A stretch of DNA of 64,000 bases, taken from positions 1,054,001-1,118,000 of the forward strand of contig CAXXFH010000004.1 in NCBI GenBank assembly GCA_963677085.2, given 5' to 3'. The notes beneath the pieces were generated by a model, which did no database searches, was not told where the DNA came from, and worked only from the letters and a program-made list of their open reading frames with translations. Positions within the stretch are counted from its first letter, which is position 1. Each line of letters starts with the position of its first letter. The position numbers and the translations under genes are program-made. This document shows, in pieces, positions 34,406 to 41,980 of this stretch. Source of the stretch: G963677085 sp963677085 (GTDB lineage: Bacteria; Planctomycetota; Planctomycetia; Pirellulales; Thermoguttaceae).

Positions 34406-36307
34406 ATGACTACCAGTTACCAATTCGACGTGATCGTGGTCGGCGCCGGTCATGCGGGCACCGAGGCGGCGTTGGCGGCTGCGCGGATGGGGGCACGCAC
34501 GGCCCTGCTGACCACGAACCTCGACACGGTCGCCCAAATGAGCTGCAACCCGGCCATCGGCGGTGTGGCTAAGGGGCAAATCGTTCGCGAGATCGACGCG
34601 CTCGGTGGTGTCATGGGCCAAGCGATCGACGCCACGGGCATCCAGTTTCGTATGCTCAACCGCCGCAAGGGCCCGGCCATGCACGGCCCCCGCGCCCAGG
34701 CCGATAAAACGGCCTACCAGCGGTTCGTCAAACATGCATGCGAACAGCAGTCCAACTTGTCGCTGCGTCAGGAAACGACCGAAGACCTGCTGGTCGAACC
34801 GAGCGATTCGTCGGCCAACGGATCACGGCAGCGAGTCGTCGGCGTACAAGTGCAAGGCGGCGCCGTCTACCGTGCCCCGGCCGTGGTCCTCTGTGCCGGT
34901 ACGTTTATGCAGGGCCTACTGCACGTGGGTGAGGCCCGGATGCCCGGCGGGCGGATGGGGGAACCCACCTCGGCCGGATTGAGCAACGCCCTGGTACGGC
35001 TCGGCTTCACCGTCTCGCGTTTCAAAACCGGCACGCCCGCGCGAATAAACAGCCGCACGATCGACTACGCCCAGTGCGAGATGCAGCCGGGCGACGACGT
35101 GCCCGAGCCGTTCTCATTCCTCACCGAACGGATCGGCCAAGAGCAGATCCCTTGCTGGATCACGTATACCAACGCCGCGGTCCATGAGTTGATTCTGGCC
35201 AATCTCGATCGGGCGCCCATGTACACCGGGCAGATCCAATTCACCGGCCCACGGTATTGCCCTTCGATTGAAACCAAGATCGTCCGCTTTGCCGACAAGG
35301 ATCGCCACCAGTTGTTTCTCGAGCCGGAAGGACGCCAGACGAACGAGGTCTACGTCAACGGGCTGGCCACCAGCCTGCCGCGCGACGTGCAAGACGCCAT
35401 GCTGCGAGAAATTCCCGGGCTGCAGAAAGCCGAGATCCTTCGCTACGGTTACGCCATCGAGTACGACTATCTTCCGCCCGAGCAGCTACAGCTCTCGCTG
35501 GAAACCAAGCGCGTTGCAGGACTCTACCTGGCCGGTCAAGTCAACGGCACCACGGGCTATGAAGAGGCCGGGGCCCAAGGACTGATCGCTGGAACGAATG
35601 CAGTGCTGGCACAACGTGGCGAAGAACCGCTCGTGCTCAGGCGCGACGAAGCGTATATCGGCGTGATGATCGACGACCTAATTACCCGGGGCGTCGACGA
35701 ACCCTATCGAATGTTTACCAGTCGGGCCGAGTATCGCCTGCTGCTAAGGCACGACAACGCCGACCGACGACTCACGCCCATCGCTCGGCGCGTCGGCTTG
35801 ATCGACGACGGCCGCTGGCAACGTTTCCAACGGAAGCGCGATCAGATAGAGCACGCTCAACACTTGCTCGACACCACGTGGACCGACAATGCCACACTAG
35901 CGAAGTACCTCCGCCGACCCGATGCTAGCTGGGACCAGGTGATCGAGCGACTACCCGAACTGGCGATCCTGCACCCCGAGGTCACTCAACAAGTGCTGCG
36001 CGATACGAAGTATGCCGGCTACGTTGCTCGGCAGCAAGTCGATATTGAGCGTCAGCAGCGCCTGGCGGCCCGGCGAATTCCCAACGGCTTCGACTACGCC
36101 CACGTTACGCACTTGCGAGCAGAAGCCCGGGAGAAGCTCTCACGCATCAGCCCTACCGACTTAGCCCAAGCAGGTCGCATCAGCGGTATCACTCCAGCCG
36201 ATCTGGCCGTGCTGATGGTCTTCCTCGATCATGGCAAGCCGGTCGCCAGTGGCCCGAACGCCGGTGGTCCGAACGCCAGCGACGTCCTTCCTAACGAGGC
36301 GGTGTAA
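34406..36307 (+). CDS. mnmG: tRNA uridine-5-carboxymethylaminomethyl(34) synthesis enzyme MnmG
   Basis: 633 residues. MnmG, with its partner MnmE (not in the window), uses FAD and methylene-tetrahydrofolate to install the cmnm5 group on the wobble uridine of certain tRNAs. The FAD-binding GxGxxG is in DVIVVGAGHAGTEAALAAAR near the N-terminus. MSCNPAIGGVAKGQIVREID (about 45-64), RRKGPAMHGPRAQADK, GTFMQGLLHVGEARMPGGR and GYEEAGAQGLIAGTNAVLA are hallmark blocks, and the helical C-terminal tRNA-binding domain includes YAGYVARQQVDIERQ. The C-terminal end is extended by a Gly/Pro/Asn-rich tail (SGPNAGGPNASD). An ISAs1 element ends 53 bases upstream, so its promoter may have been replaced or moved. 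Confidence 0.97.
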   Translation: MTTSYQFDVIVVGAGHAGTEAALAAARMGARTALLTTNLDTVAQMSCNPAIGGVAKGQIVREIDALGGVMGQAIDATGIQFRMLNRRKGPAMHGPRAQADKTAYQRFVKHACEQQSNLSLRQETTEDLLVEPSDSSANGSRQRVVGVQVQGGAVYRAPAVVLCAGTFMQGLLHVGEARMPGGRMGEPTSAGLSNALVRLGFTVSRFKTGTPARINSRTIDYAQCEMQPGDDVPEPFSFLTERIGQEQIPCWITYTNAAVHELILANLDRAPMYTGQIQFTGPRYCPSIETKIVRFADKDRHQLFLEPEGRQTNEVYVNGLATSLPRDVQDAMLREIPGLQKAEILRYGYAIEYDYLPPEQLQLSLETKRVAGLYLAGQVNGTTGYEEAGAQGLIAGTNAVLAQRGEEPLVLRRDEAYIGVMIDDLITRGVDEPYRMFTSRAEYRLLLRHDNADRRLTPIARRVGLIDDGRWQRFQRKRDQIEHAQHLLDTTWTDNATLAKYLRRPDASWDQVIERLPELAILHPEVTQQVLRDTKYAGYVARQQVDIERQQRLAARRIPNGFDYAHVTHLRAEAREKLSRISPTDLAQAGRISGITPADLAVLMVFLDHGKPVASGPNAGGPNASDVLPNEAV

Positions 36308-36548
36308 CGCCGCCGTGCAAAACGGGAAGCCTGGAAGTCTGCGTGGGCCTCTAACTGTTGGCTAACTTACGCCGTTTGCGTACGCTGTATTGCGCGCAAA
36401 ATCCCCTCGCCAGAGTAGCCTATCGACGCTAGTTCCCTCACTTGACCGCGTTGAATTGAGGGTTACGCCCCTAAAAAGCCTGCAAGCACCGCACCGCCGA
36501 CGAACGTAAGTCCTTTTACCGCAACATCTTAAAAAATAATTACTTGTA

Positions 36549-36576
36549 TTGACTAACGCGGGAAGATAGCTATAAT
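36549..36576 (+). promoter_or_regulatory. Consensus sigma-70 promoter with long leader
   Basis: TTGACT (36549-36554), a 16-base spacer and a perfect TATAAT (36571-36576), preceded by an AT-rich, UP-like stretch (TTAAAAAATAATTACTTG). The start would be near 36583, leaving a leader of about 225 bases before the HTH-REC gene at 36807. The 36308-36806 gap holds no other gene. Confidence 0.7.
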
Positions 36577-36806
36577 TACTGCCAATTGGTAATTTCGGTA
36601 ATGTCGGCAGGGCCGGAGGAGCCTACTGTTTGTATGCAGGCCAGAGATGTAAAGAGTCTGCGGATATAACGAGCTTCGGGCTACTTATCGGTTGGTTTGA
36701 CACGGAGGACTAGAAGCCCTTGGACTTGCTGTCGACACCTGCTCCAGGGTTTCGTTGTTGCTAGCTGAAGCGATCGATCGCTCAGCGAAGGGATGGTCAG
36801 GCAGAC

Positions 36807-37388
36807 ATGAAGACTGTGTTCACGACCGGCGAGGCGGCCAAAATCTGCAAGGTCAGCCAACAGACGATCATTCGTTGTTTTGACTCGGGACAACTAAAGG
36901 GATTCCGCGTGCCGGGCAGCCGGTTCCGCCGTATCCCTCGTGAACAGCTTTATATTTTCATGCGCGATAACGGCATCCCCACCGATGCCCTGGAAAGCGG
37001 CAAGCGCAAGATCCTCATCGTCGACGACGACGAAGAATTGGTAGAGCTGATTACCGACGTACTCGACCGGGACGGCCGGTTCGAAGTCCGTAGCGTCAAC
37101 AACGGATTCGATGCGGGCATGATGGTCAAGGAATATCGACCCGACCTCATCGTGCTCGACGTCATGCTCCCGGACATCAATGGCAAAGAGGTTTGCCAGC
37201 GGGTCCGCAGTGATAGCACCATGGACGATGTGCGGATTATCTGCATCTCCGGCATGGTCGAAGAAGATAAGGTCGGAGAACTCCGCATCGCCGGGGCTAA
37301 CGACTTTATGCAGAAGCCCTTCGAGGTCGAAAAACTCGTCGAGCGGATCTGCATGCACCTCGATATCGAGGCGGTACCCAGTCACTAA
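36807..37388 (+). CDS. Response regulator with N-terminal excisionase-like helix-turn-helix
   Basis: 193 residues. Residues 1-52 are a MerR/excisionase-type HTH (TTGEAAKICKVSQQTIIRCF, then GSRFRRIPREQLYIFM). Residues ~67-187 are a receiver domain: acidic pocket D73-D75 (ILIVDDDEE), phosphoacceptor D118 (LIVLDVMLPD), S148 (ICISGM) and K170 (DFMQKPFE). HTH-before-REC is the reverse of the usual order and is a form seen in planctomycetes and relatives. It may pair with the histidine kinase encoded 320 bases downstream. It has its own strong promoter and a long leader. Confidence 0.88.
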   Translation: MKTVFTTGEAAKICKVSQQTIIRCFDSGQLKGFRVPGSRFRRIPREQLYIFMRDNGIPTDALESGKRKILIVDDDEELVELITDVLDRDGRFEVRSVNNGFDAGMMVKEYRPDLIVLDVMLPDINGKEVCQRVRSDSTMDDVRIICISGMVEEDKVGELRIAGANDFMQKPFEVEKLVERICMHLDIEAVPSH

Positions 37389-37640
37389 CTCCCATTTCTC
37401 ACCACGGAGGCATGGAGCGGCAGGGCCGCCAACCAAACCGGTGCTACCGCACCCAGGCAGGAACCCGCTCCCGTTGGTCGCTAATCTTCGTGAAGAACTT
37501 GACGATCTTCGAAGTTAGTGGCACACAGGACACGGAGTTTTCTGGAAAGGATGAATTCTGAGTGATGAAGTGTAGATTCAGCCTTCATGCTTCATCATTT
37601 AGAATTCATCCTTCGATTGGTTCCGAGTTCCAGTTCTGTG
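37389..37640. repeat. Composite intergenic repeats between HTH-REC and kinase genes
   Basis: A GGCAGGGCCGCCAACCAAACC module (37418-37524) is followed by the mirror pair AAGGATGAATTCTGAGTGATGAAG... and ...CTTCATCATTTAGAATTCATCCTT (37551-37617). That pair is itself flanked by CACAGGACACGGAG and its inverse CTGTGTCCTCCGTGG. The arrangement is palindromic around about 37585. Confidence 0.8.
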
Positions 37641-37703
37641 TCCTCCGTGGTTAATTCAGTTGTGAGAAATTCGGGCTAAGCTGGGACATCCAAGACTGCC
37701 TTC

Positions 37704-39125
37704 ATGCAACTGCTGCCACCGATTGTGCTCGCCGAACAACCTCGGGTGCTGCCGATGGCCGATACCTCGGCCGCGGCACTCACCCGATGGCTGCTCGACG
37801 GCGAACTCTCGTCAGCCGCCAAGCAGCCAACGTCCCAGGCACTAAGCAACCTGCTTGCCCAGGATCCCCCGTTGCTGTTTTGGGTGATCTGTCGTTGCGC
37901 CGCGAGCGAAGGCGAATCGTCGCGCACGGTCGACGACGCCGGCGAGTGGCTCGCCCACCAAGCCCTCAAGGCCCTGCACTGCGGTGGACCGCCATCGGCC
38001 GACGACAATCTGGCCGACGAAGAAACCTGGGCCCAACGGGTCGAGATGGCTCTGCAACGGAGCGATCTGGCCGCCCACTTGGCCGCCCAAGAGAATGTGG
38101 CCCTGGTGCGCGAGGTGCGACTACTGGGACTGCTGTACGATGCGCCCGATTGGGCGCCCGATTGGTTTTCGGCGGCCAATACGGCAATTCGCAACGCCCC
38201 CCTGCCCTCCTGGCTCACCGCGCCACCGCAACCGGTCGCTGGCTACGTGGAACAAGCGGCGGCAACGCTCCTGGACAGCCGTCGAGGCTCGGGCGCCGTC
38301 GAAGTGGAACTGGGCCCTTTTCGTCGTCGTGCGGCCGAAGGACGCAAGCGGTGGCTGGCGACGCTCGACACGCCCATCGATTGGCTGCCCTCGCTCGTCG
38401 ACAAGCTGGCCCGACTCGACCAGCTTCAAAACCAGTTCGCGCAGGTCGTGGAGACCGAAAAGCTCGAAGCCATGGCCGAGTTTGCCGCCGGCGCCGGCCA
38501 CGAGATCAACAACCCGTTGACCGTAATCGCCGGGCGTGCCCAGTTGTTTCTCCGCGAAGAATCCGATCCCGAGCGGCGTCGGGCGTTGGCCCTGATGAAC
38601 GCCCAAGCGATGCGGGTACACGAGATGATCGCCGACATGCGGCTCTTCGCTCGTCCACCGCAACCAGAAACTAAGCCCACCGAGCTGACGTCGCTGATCG
38701 ATAACGTTCTGAGCGAGCTTCGCGGCCAGGCGCAACCGCAGGAGATCAAGCTCGTCCGTAGCGGCGCCGAATCGCCGATCGAGGCCGAGGTCGATCCCAC
38801 ACAGTTGACCGTGGCGCTAAGGGCGATGTGCCAAAATGCCATGGAAGCCATCGGCCGCGACGGACACATTGAAATCGCCTTGGAAGCCACGCCGAAGCAC
38901 GTCGCCATTCGCGTAACCGACGACGGCCCGGGCATGACGGCCGAAGAACGACGTCACGCCTTCGACCCGTACTATTCGGCCCGGCAGGCCGGTCGGGGCC
39001 TGGGGCTGGGATTATCCAAGGCATGGCGCATTGTAACCAACCATCGCGGCCACATCGACGTGGAAACCGAATTGGGGCACGGGGCGACGTTCGTCATCAC
39101 CCTGCCTCGCCATGCTGAAGCATAG
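37704..39125 (+). CDS. Soluble sensor histidine kinase
   Basis: 473 residues with no membrane segment, so cytoplasmic. The first ~235 residues are an unfamiliar Leu/Ala-rich helical domain, possibly HDOD-like. A coiled linker (LDQLQNQFAQVVETEKLEAM) leads to the H box AGAGHEINNPLTVIAGRAQL with His266. The ATPase domain has the N box (MCQNAMEAIG), G1 (VTDDGPGM), the F box (FDPYYSARQAGRGLGLGLS) and the G2 region (GATFVITLP). The last residues RHAEA and the stop codon are encoded by a dispersed repeat. The HTH-REC protein just upstream is the obvious candidate partner. Confidence 0.88.
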   Translation: MQLLPPIVLAEQPRVLPMADTSAAALTRWLLDGELSSAAKQPTSQALSNLLAQDPPLLFWVICRCAASEGESSRTVDDAGEWLAHQALKALHCGGPPSADDNLADEETWAQRVEMALQRSDLAAHLAAQENVALVREVRLLGLLYDAPDWAPDWFSAANTAIRNAPLPSWLTAPPQPVAGYVEQAAATLLDSRRGSGAVEVELGPFRRRAAEGRKRWLATLDTPIDWLPSLVDKLARLDQLQNQFAQVVETEKLEAMAEFAAGAGHEINNPLTVIAGRAQLFLREESDPERRRALALMNAQAMRVHEMIADMRLFARPPQPETKPTELTSLIDNVLSELRGQAQPQEIKLVRSGAESPIEAEVDPTQLTVALRAMCQNAMEAIGRDGHIEIALEATPKHVAIRVTDDGPGMTAEERRHAFDPYYSARQAGRGLGLGLSKAWRIVTNHRGHIDVETELGHGATFVITLPRHAEA

Positions 39126-39130
39126 CCTAC
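39109..39130 (-). repeat. Dispersed repeat GTAGGCTATGCTTCAGCATGGC (inverted)
   Basis: This copy overlaps the 3' end of the kinase gene and supplies its last codons and TAG stop (39123-39125). The convergent sulfatase ends 15 bases beyond. Confidence 0.88.
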
Positions 39131-39140
39131 ACGCAAGGCT

Positions 39141-40640
39141 TCAATATCGGCCCGTGCGTGCGGGGCCAAGATCGGTGGCGGCGGCCGCGGCGTCGAAATT
39201 CATCTGCATCAGTTGGCAGCGCACTTCGGCATACTCGGGCGAATCCCACAGGTTGTCGAACTCGCCGGGATCTTTCCGCAGGTCGAATAGTTCACCCGGT
39301 TCGTGCCCATGGTATTGCACTAGCTTGTAGTCTTTCGTACGGATCATCGACGCCCGAGACGGCGGCCCTTGGAGGCAGGCAAAGTAGATGCATCGCACGA
39401 AATCACGATGGTGTCCGGGATCGCTCTTGCCCGTAAGAATCGGCACCAATGAGCGCCCCGCCATGGCATTGGCCCCAGGCAGTCCGGCAACTTCCAGCAG
39501 CGTCGGGGCGATGTCGGTCAGTTCGACCAGGGCATCGCTCCGCAACCCTTGCTTGAACTTACCCGGCCAGGAAATGATCAACGGCACGCGAACCAACCCC
39601 TCGTAGAACCGGCACCCTTTGGCCCGCAAACCGTGATCGCCCAGGCTCTCGCCGTGGTCCGAGGTAAAGATAATGATCGTATTGTCGCGTTGGCCCGTCT
39701 CATCGAGGACCTGCAACAAGCGGCCGACGTTCTCGTCGATCAGTTCGATCTGCGCCCAATACAGGGCTTGGTGCCGCTTGGCTTCTCGCGGGTCGTAGGC
39801 CTTGGCCTTCGTCTGGAAATTAACACCCTTGAGCCTTGCCTGGGCATCGAGACCGGAAGGGCGAAACAGCGGGCCGGGAAGGCTATCGATATCGTAGCGA
39901 TCGAGGTACTTCTTCGGTGGATCGAGCGGGGGATGCGGATCGAAGCAGTTGAGGCTGAAAAGCCACGGCCCGTTGCGCTTCTGCTTGAGAAAATCGACCG
40001 CCCGATCGGTACACCAAGTGGTTTGATGCCACTTGGCCGGCATCGAACGATCGTTTTCCTTGTAGGTTTTGCGGAAGTCGACGCCTTGGCTCTTCAGCCA
40101 GTCGTCGTAAGCATGGCCTTCCGGCCAATCAGGATAGGGATGGTGCGACCAGTGGAACACGCGATAGCCGTCGTTGGGTCGGCGCTCAATGCGCCCCTGG
40201 GCGGCCGAAAGGTGCAGCTTTCCCGCCAGTCCACAGTCGTAACCCGCGTCGGCCAGTGTCTTGGTAATCAGCGGAGCGGCGTCGTCCCAGCGGTCGTTGC
40301 CGTTGATACACCCATGCACCGTGTCGGGATACATGCCCGTGAGGAAACTCGCCCGACTTGGCGTGCAGATCGGTGTCTGGCAATGAGCGTGCGTGAAGGC
40401 AACGCCCGTTTCGACCAACCGGTCGAGATTGGGTGTGCGGATGTATTTGTTACCCAAGGCGTGGATCGTGTCGTATCGCTGTTGGTCGGTACAGATCCAC
40501 AGGACGTTAGGGCGCTGAGACTTCGCAGAAGATTTTTGTCCAGCCGCCTCGGTCTCCGGCTTGGCCGCTTGCGCGACTAGGGCGCCAAGCATCACGACAA
40601 CGCCAGGCAACAGAACACACCGAAAGAGCTTCGCAACCAT
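39141..40640 (-). CDS. Secreted sulfatase (arylsulfatase type)
   Basis: 499 residues from the ATG at 40640, preferred because AAGGAGA lies seven bases upstream and a signal peptide follows (MVAKLFRCVLLPGVVVMLGA ... AQAA). RPNVLWICTDQQRYDT carries metal-binding Asp. CTPSRASFLTG starts at Cys92, the formylglycine site. GLAGKLHL, FSLNCFDPHPPLDPPKKY, IIIFTSDHGESLGDHG and ELFDLRKDPGEFDNLWDSPE are standard sulfatase blocks. It would desulfate polysaccharides in the periplasm or outside the cell. Confidence 0.92.
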   Translation of the reverse strand: MVAKLFRCVLLPGVVVMLGALVAQAAKPETEAAGQKSSAKSQRPNVLWICTDQQRYDTIHALGNKYIRTPNLDRLVETGVAFTHAHCQTPICTPSRASFLTGMYPDTVHGCINGNDRWDDAAPLITKTLADAGYDCGLAGKLHLSAAQGRIERRPNDGYRVFHWSHHPYPDWPEGHAYDDWLKSQGVDFRKTYKENDRSMPAKWHQTTWCTDRAVDFLKQKRNGPWLFSLNCFDPHPPLDPPKKYLDRYDIDSLPGPLFRPSGLDAQARLKGVNFQTKAKAYDPREAKRHQALYWAQIELIDENVGRLLQVLDETGQRDNTIIIFTSDHGESLGDHGLRAKGCRFYEGLVRVPLIISWPGKFKQGLRSDALVELTDIAPTLLEVAGLPGANAMAGRSLVPILTGKSDPGHHRDFVRCIYFACLQGPPSRASMIRTKDYKLVQYHGHEPGELFDLRKDPGEFDNLWDSPEYAEVRCQLMQMNFDAAAAATDLGPARTGRY

Positions 40641-40761
40641 GTGACGTCTCCTTGCGTGAACGCCCTGAATGACTAGCAACCCTGTCGGCCATCGTAACAA
40701 GAAACGCGTGACGACCGCAAGCAAAGCCCGTTCTTTCAATGAAGCGGCAGAAATATCTTGA

Positions 40762-41790
40762 CTACCGGGCGCCCAGTCCCTGCTCGTACAGCACGGCTAC
40801 CACGTTTTCGACGATCGATTCGATCGGCGGCAGACTCGTTTTCACCGACGAACGGTCGAGCAACGGTTTACCGTCGTACAACGTGGCGTCGTTGAGCAAG
40901 GTCTGCAACTGTCGTTCGATGACCGTCAGCTTCTCGGCGTGCGTATCGCTTAACGGCATGCGTCCAGCGTTCATGTGAAAACCCCGCAGCTCGACGCCCA
41001 CGCGAACGCCTTCGGGAAAGTCGGCCCCGAAGACCATTGCGTCGAAGATTCGGATCAAGGCCGTTTGCAGCCGTCGGGCTTCGTCGAGGCGGCCCGACTT
41101 GGTCGTGTCGTACAACGCCCGAGTAATCTCGGGCACCACACCGCTGGTGGCGTTGGTCCCGCCGTCGCACCCCATCAGCAACATGGGCATCAGAGCCGTT
41201 TCCCAGCCGCAAAGAAACGAGAAGTTCGGCCGGTTGGGTCGCACGGCGTCGATCATGCGGGTCATCTGGCTGATGTCGCCGCTGGAATCCTTAATGGCTA
41301 CGATCCGCTCGCACTCCTCGCTGAGCCGCTGAATGGTCGGCACGTCGATCGGCGATGCGAACATGGGAATGTTGTAGAGCGTCACGTCGACCGGCGTATT
41401 GCGGCCAATCTCTTTGAAATACGCGTAAACATTCTCCGGACTAAGCCGATAATAAAACGGCGACACGATGGCCACCGCTCGAACACCCAAACCGGCGTAG
41501 TGCTCGCATGCGGCCAATGTCTCGCGCACATTGGCCTCGGCCGCTCCGGCCAGCACGGGCACGCGACCGGCCGTCTGGTCGACGATCACCTCGACGATTC
41601 GCTGCCGCTCCTGGCGCGTCAGTCGCGTGAACTCGCCGGTCGAACCGTTGGGATACAGGCCATGGACGCCGTGGTCGATCAGCCAATCGACGTAGCGCCG
41701 CAGTTCGGCCTCGTCGAGGTTTCCCCGCGCGTCCAACGGTACCATGTTCGGGGTGAAGATGCCTTCGATCTTGCCGTGCGAGGCGGCCAT
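40762..41790 (-). CDS. Dihydrodipicolinate synthase/N-acetylneuraminate lyase family protein
   Basis: 342 residues from the ATG at 41790, with AAAGGA upstream. This is a class I aldolase-type TIM barrel: NGSTGEFTRLT (48-58) binds the carboxylate, Tyr139 in VTLYNIP and Lys167 in VAIKDSSGD (Schiff-base lysine) are present, and CGWETALMPMLLMGCDGGTN is the next family block. The paralogue range includes DapA, sialic-acid lyase and sugar-acid aldolases. The context (a sulfatase 120 bases downstream on the same strand) favours a sugar-acid lyase over lysine biosynthesis. It is longer than typical DapA (about 290) by an extra C-terminal helix region. Confidence 0.87.
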   Translation of the reverse strand: MAASHGKIEGIFTPNMVPLDARGNLDEAELRRYVDWLIDHGVHGLYPNGSTGEFTRLTRQERQRIVEVIVDQTAGRVPVLAGAAEANVRETLAACEHYAGLGVRAVAIVSPFYYRLSPENVYAYFKEIGRNTPVDVTLYNIPMFASPIDVPTIQRLSEECERIVAIKDSSGDISQMTRMIDAVRPNRPNFSFLCGWETALMPMLLMGCDGGTNATSGVVPEITRALYDTTKSGRLDEARRLQTALIRIFDAMVFGADFPEGVRVGVELRGFHMNAGRMPLSDTHAEKLTVIERQLQTLLNDATLYDGKPLLDRSSVKTSLPPIESIVENVVAVLYEQGLGAR

Positions 41791-41980
41791 GGGGGAGGTC
41801 CTTTGTTTTGAAGTCGGAAACCCGCGGCGAAGCCGCAAGCGGCTTTGCTCACCATCCACTGCCCACTATCCCCTATCTACTCTACAGATTATACAATATG
41901 GATAACTTGGCCGCCGAATCCGGTCGTTACCCAAGGATAGCTCGCCCAACCGTACTTGCCCAATTGCTCGTTCCATCGCT

